Below are positions 1-10,538 of a stretch of DNA of 64,000 nucleotides, one piece after another. Made by a program: the position numbers and the translations under genes. The notes beneath the pieces are model-generated. The model did not search any database and was not told the DNA's origin. It was given only the letters and a program-made list of their open reading frames with translations. This stretch comes from Capronia americana (Eukaryota; Ascomycota; Eurotiomycetes; Chaetothyriales; Herpotrichiellaceae): NCBI GenBank assembly GCA_016110215.1, contig JADWQD010000013.1:186001-250000 (forward strand), in the 5' to 3' direction. How positions within the stretch are numbered: position 1 is the stretch's first letter; each line of letters starts with the position of its first letter.

Positions 1-1143
1 GCGAAGGCGGGGTGTTTCCCGGCTACGTCTTGGTTCTTTCCGAATTCTACCGACGAGACGAGATACAAAAGCGAATTGGACTGCTCTATGGGGCTGCATC
101 CATCGCGGGCGCCTTTGGAGGCCTTTTGGCGGCCGCCATCGAAAACATGGACGGGGTCGCATCCTTAGCTGGATGGCGATGGATCTTCCTACTTGAAGGA
201 CTTGCCACGGTCGCCTTCGGATTTGGCACACTTTGGATCATGCCCAGCACCCCACGGGATGTCATCACGTTCACACAAGAGCAGAAGGACTACTACGTCA
301 AGCGAATGGCTGCCGATCAGAAAACGACCGACGACAACAAGGTTTCCCTGAAGGATATCCTCGCCTGTCTGAGAGACCCCCACGTCATCAACGTTCTGAT
401 CATGTCATTCGCTGTGAGCGTCGTTGCTCAGGGCGTCGCTTATGTGAGTAGACCTTGGCGTTATCCCTTGATTCACGAGAGTCGCGTATCTCTTTCAGGT
501 CCACGAACATCGATCTACTGTATGCTAACGGGATTATGTACAGTTTACACCGTCGGTGGTGTTGACTTTCGGCTACAGCAGAACTGTGACACAACTGCTG
601 ACCGTGCCGCCCTTCATGTTTGCATTTCTCACTACAATGGTGGCAGGTGCCGTGGCAGACCACTATCGCCAACGCGGTTTGGTTGCCATGGCCACAGCTG
701 CACTGGGGATACTAGGCTGCATCCTCAACTTCTCCGGCACCTCTCTCGGCATTCGATACCCAGCCCTGTTCTTCCTGATCGGAGGTGTCTATGCGTGCAC
801 TCCATCGGTGCTGGCCTGGATTCCGAACAATACTGCTGCCTACGGCAAGCGCGCAGCCGTCGTAGCGCTCGGTTTCATGGTAGGCAACTCTGGTGGCATT
901 CTGGGGGTGTGGATCTATCCGTCCAAGCATGCCCCGAGATATCTGCCTGCGACCAGCGCCAACACGGCTTTCCTGGCCGCAACCTTGGCTTTGGCCCTGG
1001 CGCAAGTGTTTTACTTGACGTACCTGAACAGACGCAAGGTTGACAAGCGAGACGACCTGCTCCGGGGGGTGGAGCATCTGCCATTGGAGGAACAGATCAA
1101 GAAGTTGGGCGACCACCATCCAGACTTTAAATATACACTGTAG
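1..1143 (+). CDS. MFS transporter, allantoate permease (Dal5/ACS) family, 5' truncated by window
   Basis: This is the 3' part of a 12-TM plasma-membrane transporter of the anion:cation symporter/Dal5 group, which takes up organic anions, vitamins or ureides. The reading frame is already open at the window edge and enters at the loop reading GVFPGYVLVLSEFYRR, typical of this family near TM4. A 100-nt intron at 444-543 (gtgagt donor, tgctaac branch, tacag acceptor) joins two phase-0 exons and restores FTPSVVLTFGYS. The C-terminal half carries several hydrophobic helices and ends with a basic cytoplasmic tail. The start codon and first helices lie outside the window. The substrate cannot be told from this part. 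It converges on the VOC gene. Family confident, substrate unknown. Confidence 0.88.
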
Positions 1144-1553
1144 GAGAGGGAGGCAGTGAGGTTTGGACAGTACCATGTTTGAATCATGGGCATGTGGATG
1201 GCTATCAGCTTCGACCGCTTTTCCCTCTCGCATTTGGCAGGACTGTATTCGAGCCAACTGGTTGCCCTGGGAATGTCTGAAGATCTTTGAGAAGCTTGAC
1301 TCGTCAGTCTGTTCGAACAGGACATGTAATCGCAAGGCCTCTCCCTCTGTCTCCTGTAGAGCAAGGCCAAAAAGGGTTGCTTGCGGCGACTAGAAATCGC
1401 TGTTTGAGCCGATGAATAGCTAGCTGCACCAAAGCTGTACTGGCACACTCAGGTCACAGGACAGATAAAAGACTCTTCTTAACAGACGTTCAAAACGGCT
1501 CCGTACCGCACACAAACTCGAATTCTCTTCAGGGATCTCCTGGCTCCCGGTCA
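1144..1553. other. Convergent intergenic spacer
   Basis: This stretch of about 410 bp lies between the 3' ends of the MFS and VOC genes. I see no coding signal or repeat in it; it presumably holds the 3' UTRs and terminators of both genes. Confidence 0.5.
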
Positions 1554-2093
1554 TTATGCGTACTTTGGATCCGCGACCAGATTCCTCAACCAGTATGCGT
1601 CCTTTTCCGGATGATCGGTCCACTCATGCTCCTCGTCCTCGACATACAGCCGCACGTGTTTCTTGTCCGGATCCTCACACGCCAGCCACCATCCCTTGAT
1701 CCCCACCAGGATCTTGCTCCGCTTGACCTGGTTCGCATCCAGCCAGGCAGCCCAGTCGTCGAGATCCTTGCGCGTGCCGACCCCCCAGGTCACGGGGTCC
1801 CAGCCTTCCTGGAGCTTTGCTTGGTTGGGCTCGTACCGCGCCTCGACGACGAGATTCGTGGCGGTATGCTCAAACATGACGGCAAAGAGCTGGTGGTCGG
1901 GCGTGTAGTGGTGGAACTGCGGCAGTGGCGTGAAGGGGAGGATCTTGGTGTAAAAGTCGTGGCACTTCCAAATGTCATTGGTGGCCAGCTTGAGGTGGTT
2001 GACGCCATTGAATGAACGACTTCCGCTCGGCCGGCTCACGGGGCCACTGGCGGTAGTCGTACGAGCATCGATTGTGTGGTTTGTGTCGGCCAT
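1554..2093 (-). CDS. VOC (glyoxalase/bleomycin-resistance fold) family protein
   Basis: Single-exon protein of 179 aa. After a low-complexity N-terminus of about 27 residues, the sequence NGVNHLKLATNDIWKCHDFY opens a vicinal-oxygen-chelate module with its usual beta-alpha-beta pattern. Later motifs are NLVVEARYEP, TWGVGTRKDLDDWAAWLD and VRLYVEDEEHEWTDHP. Candidate metal ligands are the His of NHLK, the Glu of VVEA and the Glu of YVEDEE. This arrangement fits small stand-alone fungal VOC proteins of unknown substrate; such folds include lactoylglutathione lyase, dioxygenases and resistance proteins, and none can be singled out here. Start chosen as the first ATG, since the VOC core begins soon after. 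A long CT tract (GA on the coding strand) sits just upstream. Confidence 0.8.
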   Translation of the reverse strand: MADTNHTIDARTTTASGPVSRPSGSRSFNGVNHLKLATNDIWKCHDFYTKILPFTPLPQFHHYTPDHQLFAVMFEHTATNLVVEARYEPNQAKLQEGWDPVTWGVGTRKDLDDWAAWLDANQVKRSKILVGIKGWWLACEDPDKKHVRLYVEDEEHEWTDHPEKDAYWLRNLVADPKYA

Positions 2094-2152
2094 GTTATTG
2101 TAGGTTGTTAATCAACTCTCCAAGTCCATTCAGCCCTTACCTTGCGAGAGCT

Positions 2153-2155
2153 CCC

Positions 2156-2193
<38 letters not shown>
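2153..2193. repeat. CT/GA microsatellite upstream of the VOC gene
   Basis: A nearly pure CT run of about 40 bp lies 60-100 bp upstream of the VOC start codon, so it reads as GA on the coding strand. It is followed by a TATA-like ctatatag at 2194-2201. It is probably in the 5' UTR or core promoter; length polymorphism is likely. Confidence 0.85.
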
Positions 2194-2197
<4 letters not shown>

Positions 2198-2201
2198 ATA
2201 G

Positions 2202-3380
2202 GATGGAAATATTAGCGTCTTTACATTCCGCGCTTTAAGTGCGAGAGCTAATGTGATGATAGGATATGTCCTGTCCAGCCCCCCGTCAGTCGGATACCCG
2301 CGGTCGTGAACGGACATCAGTGTCTAGACCGAGATCGAATTCCGGGGAGGTCCGTTCAATGTGGCCATGTGGATTTATCCCGGGCTAACTACAATACGTA
2401 GCCAAGAATGTTCGGGTCTCCGCCAGATCCCATCCGAGGGTTGGAGTAGTACGTACTCGGTAGATGGTGTTAAGAAGGATTCGGCAAGACCAGCTGTTCT
2501 GTCCCGTAGCAAGGACGTCGACCGAGGACCATCGGAGTGCTGTGTAGAAGGCATGACCGGTTCGACATTCCACGGAGCAATCGCTTCCTCTCGCCTAAAG
2601 GGACCGCCCATACTCGGTAGTGGCAGTATTGTCTAGAGAATTGTCTAGCACTCCAGACTCTTGGCTCTGGTTAAATCAAGTGGCAGTCTATGTTCATGCT
2701 CAGGGGTCCATCGATTTCGCAAACCTCCTGTACAACCAAGGCGCAGAGTGTCCAACGCCAGTGCGGACGCGTTTCCAATCAACAGCCACACGCGGGGCAC
2801 TATTTCCAAAGATGGCCTAGTGTTCTTGGCATTTGCCGCCAAGGATTTCCAGGGGCAACCGCGACTTGCTCAGCACGAAGTCACAGTCCCTCACCAAAAG
2901 GACAATGGATTTCTGCATCCTCTCTACTGAGTACTCATATCTAAGAGAGACAGACCCGTGAGTACGGAACAGCTCCCCTCCTTCGACCCTGCTCGCTCAG
3001 CCGGAACGATCGTGGCAGGTGTTGGCGCTGAAACATGGGTGGCGCAAAATGTCTGGACTGCGGGCTCACGGTAGGTTTGCCTCCTGGCCAACCGGAAACA
3101 CACAGGCCAAGTGTAGCACAAAAGTCCTTCGTGATAGTGGAAAGAGGGCAAGACCAAGATTCGAGACTGGGCCAATCCCCCCTTCTCAGGGGTGTTGCCT
3201 AGTGCATCTAGAACACTCATATGTCCCTGTCGTTCTGAGAAGACTCCACAGGCTTCTCGCAACTGTATCTCTTGGTAATTCCTTGAGTCTCTGACCTCAA
3301 GCATCCAAGACACCCTTCCGTGCAGGATTTCCTGATTGCGGTTTATGACAGAATTCACCAGAATTTAGGTCCATGCATCT
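2202..3380. other. Intergenic region without recognisable gene
   Basis: About 1.2 kb lies between the divergent VOC and HET genes. Several short open frames occur on both strands, but none shows a domain, a strong start context or consistent coding bias. I see only promoter space for the two flanking genes. Confidence 0.4.
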
Positions 3381-6367
3381 ATGGATTGCTTGCTTCTTCC
3401 CAAAACCACAACTGCAAACGGGGTGTCAACGCTCCCTAGGATCCCGCTCGTGGCCGAGCAAAGATGGGATGGAGGACCGTTTCTCGAATATCCTCTGAGG
3501 AGAGGATATCAGGCCATGTACGAAGGTGCCGGCGGAACCACAGAACATCCCTGGGACATTTCTCCCGCAGCGGCTCAACTCTCGACCAAAGCCTTGGAGG
3601 CATTCTTCCAGGAATGGCTCTTCTTCGGACTGATCATTGAATCACTGGGTGGCAATTCGCAAACACCGAATTCATCCCCTTCGCCCGTGGCGCTAGAGAC
3701 CAACGCCGACGCCACTCAGACGAGCAGTGCAGACCCTGCTCAGGAGCACAATGATGCGCCTTCTGAAGAAAATTCTGCGTGTCGGGATAACCAGGCCATT
3801 GTTGATCGTGTCTACCGGGATTTCGTCTACCAGGCAGACGCTTTGTCCTTTATCACGACGAGAACTTTCCTGTTGGACCTCCAAAACTCATGGTCAATCT
3901 CATTGCTATCCTTCCATCCTACGAGAAACCGCCTCGCGGCCCGGTGCAAACGTATGCGGTTATGCTTGCGACAAGCGTACTACTTTTATACCCATCTGCC
4001 GGCAGACTTCGGGGCCAACATCAAGTTCTCCATCGGAGCCGTGGCCGAGACCATCGCTCATGCTATGCAGCCTGTCTGCTATTGGTTGAAACTTGATGAG
4101 ATCTGCCCAAACGAATGGGGAGGTGGCTACTATGCGGACAAGGACGTTTTCGCGAGAATGGTGAACAACGGATGGTGTCAGAGTCATTTGGACAGAACTT
4201 CACACAGCTTCAAGTATCTGCAAACCTTGCACTACTTCTCATATTTGGACAAGAGGCTGCCAGCGACGAGCCACGCCGAATGCCATCGGGCCGAATGTGT
4301 GACTGACAAAACAGCTGCCACCAGCGGAATTCAGAGTCACTGCATAGAAGGATGCTCGTGCGAAAAGGTAACTGTTAACCATGAAGACGTCGGAGGCGCC
4401 CTGAGGACGAAAAATTCTGTCCCGTTGCTTCTACTCCAAGGAGGAGAGCGAGCAGGTAAATCCGCCGAGGTTGCAACCGACACCGACACCAGCTCGGAAG
4501 AACAGGACCTGACGATCAAAGTCGTAAGGTCAACAAGCTCCACACCATATATAGCAATATCCCATGTGAGTTCATTCATCCGTGGAAAAGAACCAAATGC
4601 TTACGAGTTTAGATCTGGGCCGATGGTCTCGCGAACAAGGAAGCAAACTCGCTCAACGCCTGCCAGCTCCGTGAATTGCGGGACATGGTCCAAGCCCTGC
4701 CCATGTCGGCAACAGCTACAGACTCGGCAAAAGGAGATTCCTCGTCAGCGGAACGCCGAGACCAATGCCCGCTGATTTGGTTGGATACTCTTTGCTGCCC
4801 CGTTGTGCCGAAGGAGGCCAAAAAGCTGTCCTTGACCAAAATCCACCAAGTATACGAGCGGGCAAGTAGCGTTCTGGTCCTTGACTCCTCGCTCCGGGCG
4901 TACTCTGCGGGGTCGATGGACACACTGGAAGTCTTGGCTCGGATATTCACGTCGAGATGGCTCAGAAGGCTGTGGACATTGGAAGAAGGCGCACTGGCAA
5001 AGCGTCTGTGGTTTCAATTTGCGGACAAGGCCGTCTCTCTCACGGAGCTCAAAGCCAAGATGGAGACGATCTGGCCCGACGACTTGCAGCAGAAGATTAT
5101 CTTCTTCGACGCCCGGCACGAAATTGACCGGGTCGAACAGTTCTTCCAGACCAAAGGTTACGATGGAAGTGGCCCTAACCTCAAGATCCTGGATGAGGCC
5201 CTCTTGCATCGTGGAGTCTCGAATGCGTCCGACGAGCCAATCTGCATTGGAACACTGATGAAGCTGCCAGCCAAGGCGATCCTTGCCCCTGGAGACGACA
5301 TACTTGAAGCTCTGCGAAGGAAAAATCATCGTGACGAGGAAGATCGCCTCCAGCTCAAACTCCGTGACGTGCGAATGAAAGTGGTGTGGAAGCTGCTTGC
5401 CGAGAAATTCAAGTCTCTGCCAGCACAGATTATTTTCTTCGAGGAGCCACGGATCGACGCACCGGGTTTCAAATGGGCACCGCGATCGTTACTCCAAGCT
5501 GAGAACGTTTTCCTTGACCCGAAGTCGAGGAGGGTGAGATGGGATGACAAGAAGCCGGGCATTCTCACCGACAAGGGGTTGCGGGTCTCCTATCCTGGAT
5601 TTCGACTTCATCTCGCGCCGTACAACGACGGGAAGCCGAGACATCCTTGGAAAGGCTGCAGGCGTGTTCCTGAAGATGGGATTCTCTTTCGCGACTCGTC
5701 GAGTGGAGAGTGGTACTCTGTCAGTACCAAAACGCGGGCATTGGAGCTGCGACATGGTTCGGTGCCAGAGAGCCGCTCGCAGTTTCCGCTCCACGACTTC
5801 TTGCACCAGCACAGCAAAACCCAGGGTCAATCGGCCGAAGTTTTTCTCCTCATGCCCGAAGTCGATCAAGGCGAAACGCCGCATGCCCAAAAGAACGCCG
5901 TGGATGGGATCCTGACGACAGGAACCTTCGACCAGCCTTCGACACTGACGTGGCTTCTCTCCTTTCTCCCATTTGGAGCCGCCAACAGCAGACAGAGAAC
6001 CATCCTGGCCGAAAGCCAATACCAGGTGCTCGTCGGTGCTCTCCCCACCGCTCTGTCGACACTGTACAACACTGCCGAACAGCTTGCTTTGACCCTCCGA
6101 GGAGAAGAAGTCACAGATCGGTTACTGGCCCTCGCGCATCACGGAGTAGAACACGAAGAGTACCGGGAGGTGTTGAGAGAAATCGAGCAGAGAATGAAAG
6201 ACATGATGAGAGAAGCGCTCAACGGCAACGAAGCCCTGAGGATCGGCATGAGAAAGACTTGGGGCGATGACATTGATGAGTACCTGTGGGTTTCCATTGG
6301 AGACTGGTTCAACCATGCATTCCTCGGGACGAGGCTCGCGGACGATCAGCTGTGGATCGTTGATTGA
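3381..6367 (+). CDS. HET-domain protein with long N-terminal extension
   Basis: Two exons separated by a 47-nt intron at 4566-4612 (gtgagt ... tttag, phase 0) give about 979 aa. The HET domain, known from fungal heterokaryon-incompatibility and allorecognition proteins, starts near residue 388 with TPYIAISH, continues across the splice as IWADGLAN, and includes PLIWLDTLCCPV, a KIHQVYERASSVLVLD segment and RWLRRLWTLEEG. About 390 residues precede it. They contain a Ser/Thr/Asp-rich linker around residues 95-135 and a Cys/His-rich stretch around residues 300-335, and I recognise no catalogued domain there. The C-terminal half (about residue 600 on) is also uncharacterised. No STAND/NACHT ATPase, ankyrin or WD repeats are seen. 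It is followed on the same strand by a second HET gene. Start is the first ATG of the frame; the true start could be further in. Confidence 0.85.
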
Positions 6368-6682
6368 TGCGCTACAGAAGCGCAGAATGAGGCGCTCCTT
6401 TCTCGACGTTTTGCCTAAGTATCCACGGAGCATTTCGCAGGGTGTTATGTACCAACGCCAGGGATAAAGCGACATGTCAAGGCCAGAAATCGACCCCATG
6501 CTCGGTCTCGTGTCCTGCTCTGGTCAGGCGCCCAGTGAGGCTCAGCCTAATCTCAATTAAAGCTAGGTTATTCTACGGTTGTCCGTTCGCGCGTACATTC
6601 GGTATCTTCATTGTTGCCCGAGCTAGAACTGGTTATTGAAGAAACCGTACTCCGTAGAGCTGTGTCTTCTTCAATTGCGGCT
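6368..6682. other. Spacer between the two HET genes
   Basis: About 315 bp between two genes on the same strand. No gene or repeat is seen; it holds the 3' end of the first HET gene and the promoter of the second. Confidence 0.4.
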
Positions 6683-8500
6683 ATGGACATTAAATCTCAG
6701 ATATGGGCGCCGCTCAATCCTGCGCGCCGCGAGATCCGGCTGTTCATCCTGGCGCCTGACGAAGACCAGAAATCCGTGCCGAAAGGAAGACTGATCGTCC
6801 GGTCGTTGGAGGAGCAGCTCCATTATGACGCGATATCGCATGCCTGGGGCCGTCCCTCGTTCCCCGAGGTCGTCGTCATTGACGGCGTCGAATGGCTGGT
6901 TAGCACTGGCATCTTCGAGGCCCTGCAGAGGCTGCGGCACGAGGCCGAGGAACGGTGCTTCTGGCTCGATGCCATCTGCATCGATCAGTCGGACCTGAGG
7001 GAGCGCGGCGAGCAGGTAATTAATCCACGACCCGACCCCGGCCCGACCTTCATGGACCCGGTCGCTCGCTCCTTTTCTATGTGGCCCGCGCCGTTTTTCT
7101 CTGGGAAGAAAGGAGACCCCGTCTGATCTGACTGCGCTGTGTTCTCACAGGTGAAGCTGATGCAAGCCATCTTCAACCGGGCCGTCAATGTGCAGGTCTG
7201 GCTCGGGCGCAATCCCACGTCGGTCAAGTTACTGATCGACGATATGAACGATCAGCCCGCCCATCAGCCGTTCTCTGGGAGAAAGAACGCCCTCGCCATC
7301 CAGAAGGACTTCGATCGATTGCTCGACTTGGTGAACCTGGACTACTGGTCTCGAACGTGGGTCATCCAAGAGATCGCTCTCGCCCGCGACGTGCAATTCG
7401 TCTTTGGCGGGCGGACCTTCTCCATGGACACCCTCAGAGCCCTGTCCGACCAGTTTGATTCCGCACCGCGAATCGGCGATCGGACGCAACGATACCACAT
7501 CCGCCACACACTGTCTGCCGTCGTCACAGCACGGGACGTGTTGCCCGTGGCCACTATGGGGACGCTCGAAGGGAGGGCGATCGAGCTGACGCGAATCTTG
7601 CAGAGAGCTCGGATGTCGCAGTGCCACGACCCGAGGGATCGCATCTACGGCTTCTTGGGCATCATGACCTCCATGTTCTTTGGCGACTTCATCGCCCCAA
7701 ACTACGAGTGGAGCGTGGCCGAGACGTACACCGACTTCGTGACCCGGTTGGTCAGCAAGACCGGTTCGCTCGCCGTGCTCAACCAGGCCGAGTCGATCTG
7801 CAACTCGACGCCAGGCCTCCCTACCTTTGTCCCCGACTGGGCTTGCCGCTTCCAGCAGCACGACGCCTTCTCGAGGTTGAACACGTATAAAAAGTACCGC
7901 GCGTCGGGAGAGGACTGGACCGCGCGAGCCCTGGAGGCCGCTGCGGACCGTCGTCGCCCCTCGATGCTCAAATGCAGCGGCTTCATCGCGAGCCCGGTCG
8001 ACCGGATCGGCGAGTGCAGTCGATCGGTGTTTGGCAAGCCGGAAACCAAAATCCTGGAAGCCGTCATCCGCGGCTGGAGAAGTGAGTATCCAGGCGGGGA
8101 CGCAGCGTTCGTCCGCTTGATCACTGCCGATCGCTTGGGCTCCGTGACGCCGCTCGCGGCATGCTTGCGCGCTTTGCAACCAAGCTTCACTTATAGCGGC
8201 TCCCGATCCAACGCCGCCTCAATCAGGGACGCCGTCGGCAACGCGACCAGCAACCGCCGCTTCTTCCTGACTGCCCACGGCATGCCCGGTCTCGGCCCAC
8301 GGGACACGCGCCAGGGAGACGTGGTGGCGATCCTCGCGGGCGGAAGGGTGCCGTATGTCTTGAGGCGAAGCCCGAATGCAGCACGAGAGGGTCTGGATCT
8401 CTTTTCCTTTGTAGGCGACTGTTATGTCGAGGGCGTCATGCAGGGAGAACTGTTGGACACGCGACAGCCGCCTGTCTTTGCGGATATCTGGCTGGAATGA
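6683..8500 (+). CDS. HET-domain protein (heterokaryon incompatibility type)
   Basis: Two exons with a 135-nt intron at 7016-7150 (gtaatt ... cacag, phase 0) encode about 560 aa. The HET domain fills the N-terminal third in canonical order: LHYDAISHAWG near residue 47, an IDGVEWLVSTGIFEALQRLR segment, CFWLDAICIDQ near 100, then VQVWLG after the splice and DYWSRTWVIQEIALARDVQF. A DPRDRIYGFLGI block follows, which is common in the HET-6 type. The rest is a variable C-terminal region without a recognised effector domain. The ATG at 6683 is chosen because upstream in-frame codons offer no ATG. It lies 315 bp downstream of another HET gene, but the two proteins share only the HET core and look unlike in length and C-terminus, so recent duplication is not evident. 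Confidence 0.9.
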
Positions 8501-9458
8501 GGCCTTCTTCACGATGAGAACATCCATTACAATAATGCCTGCGGGAGAGGAGCGTTCGCAGGTGGCCAAAAGACGTGCAGTGCAGTGCAGTGCAGTGCAG
8601 ACTTGGCCATGGTCGTGCATGAATTAAAAGATCGAGAAAGACAGCTACAGTAGCCGTTGGAGCGGATACGACTCGAGTCCAAGGAACCGGATGTCACTGA
8701 CCTTTTGTCTCCGAGAAAGAAGCATCGGCCCCCAGAAAGAACTTCGGCGACCGAGGCGACTTGCGAGTGCAGAGCGGTCCTGTCCTGGATACAAACAATA
8801 GCGGACTAATTATCAACAAACGACCCGAGGAAATGATACTGCGACCGATCATCTCCAAGGAGGGACACTGGGGGCTGATCATTCAATCTTCCGAGCCCGG
8901 ATTGTTTGGGGACTGAAGGACGGAAATGAACTGACGAGAACGTGGATTTTGGGGGCAAGGAGGGAAGTACTGGAGCTATGTAAATGGGAACATCATTACA
9001 TCGGTCGGAGCGTATTCAGCTGTGGTACAGGAACAGGACTCAATCTTATGCCAGGTGCGCAACAGCCCTGAACCAACGACTTCACTCTCTACTCTCTCAG
9101 GACATCCATGGAGGGGGACCAGAGGGCCTAATCACGCCAAACTTCTCGATGCCAAAACGTTAGATGTCCCGCTCCATATACCGTCCATGGATCGACAAAG
9201 ACAAAGACCTCCAGTCCATTGTCGTTGCCGAATAGATTGTAGACACGAAGGACCACGTATACTTCTCTTCGGTCTCTCATCCGCGCGTAGCCTGTGGCGT
9301 TTCATCTGCGAAGTCCGCACCGTCAGTGCTTTTCTTCTTACGTTGTAGGGACACTTTGGCCAAACCTACGAGGTGATATTGTTGTTTTACTGAAGTAGAA
9401 AGCCATTGTGCAGGGTTTTGGCGTGCCCTTGAGCTCGATCAGGTATGTATGTAATCGA
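8501..9458. other. Convergent spacer with a short TGCAG repeat
   Basis: About 960 bp downstream of the second HET gene. The only structure I see is a five-copy TGCAG tandem repeat at about 8576-8600. Open frames here lack domain or composition support. Confidence 0.4.
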
Positions 9459-10122
9459 CTAATTAAATCCGGGGGTGCATAGGATAACGTTAGCCAGACC
9501 CCATTTCGGGGTCTGGGAGCCATCTTTCACAAATTCACCTTTTGTAGAATTCCCAGGAGTGTGACGGTTGCTGCCGGCCGTGCGGGCCTCGGTCTCCGAA
9601 TCGTTCATATCCGTGTACAGTAGTACATATTCGCCAGTAATCGACTCTGTGGTGGCGTGGGATGGCGAATTCAAAGGTCTGTCGTCGTCCTCAAAGGAGT
9701 CATTCGAGCTGGGATAGGCCCGATCTCGGTGGGTTATCGCGTGTTCCTTGGGAGTCAGAGATCTGATCTTCCTCTTCTGGGGGATGCCCTTCCTCTTCCT
9801 CTTCCTCCTCGTCTTGCTCTGTACTGCGCAGCCTAGCTTCAATTGAATCATAGCTGGCGTCGGATCCGCTGTCGCCTATTCCTTTCCGATCTAGAAATGC
9901 ATTTTCGCTGTTTTCATCTCCATCTCTTCTGCATAATCGACGTAGACGAACTCCGCCTTTTTTGCCCTGACCCGACTGGGGAATTCCATACTCGGCGAGG
10001 ACGTCCACTTTGGTTCTGATCCTGCTTTCCCAGCAGTGGCGGTCCGGATCCCGGCATCCCCATGATCCGCAGCAGCTCGTAGAGCTAGACATTGTGAAGG
10101 TGTTTTTGCCAGGGCGAGGCAT
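9459..10122 (-). CDS. Hypothetical acidic protein, gene model uncertain
   Basis: Two overlapping minus-strand frames look protein-like. The upstream one (ATG at 10122 or 10092) has a Cys-rich start (SSTSCCGSWGC) and runs to an acidic tract with seven consecutive Glu, stopping at 9700. The downstream one contains NDSFEDDDRPLNSPSH and TGEYVLLYTDMND and stops at 9459. Joining them needs a splice or a frameshift. One phase-compatible intron would begin at the GTACAG near 9825 and end at an AG near 9727, which would remove the poly-Glu tract, but its 3' end is not pyrimidine-rich. I recognise no domain. It may equally be non-coding. Low confidence. Confidence 0.3.
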
Positions 10123-10538
10123 GGGTCTGTGAACGGGGCGGCCTCGACGATTGCAATCCTGACGAACTGCGAACGTGATTGTCCTCTTGGCTGTGACGGT
10201 TGGTTCTGCGAGTTTGACTCCTGCGCTTGCGATAAACCTGCCGATGGCCATCCTTTCGATTTGTATGAGACTGGAGCAATTGACTTTGAGCACTTGGGTA
10301 CATGCTCAGGCACTCGAAAGGTGGCATATCTCCTGACTTGTAAGGACCGTGGAGTCCATGTGTTACCTGGCTTGCTACTCATCAGATAGAAAACCTCTCG
10401 ACGGCAGTTCGTTGATTTCTTTTCTCTTGCAGTCTTCGATCCTCAACTGCTCTGGGAGGTCGAGATTAGATGGACTGTTGTGACGCACCAACAGGTCTGC
10501 TGGAATGACTGCTGTAATGTCTGTACCAATGCCCACTT
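10123..10538. other. Intergenic region
   Basis: About 415 bp between the weak hypothetical gene and the 3' end of the folylpolyglutamate synthase gene. Open frames on both strands are mutually overlapping and unconvincing. Confidence 0.35.

Noticed and set aside
2924..3358. 144-codon minus-strand frame before the first HET gene
   Set aside because: No domain or splice partner, composition unlike the neighbouring genes.
10129..10389. 86-codon Cys-rich plus-strand frame
   Set aside because: Overlaps the hypothetical minus gene and has no signal peptide or regular cysteine pattern; judged a shadow.
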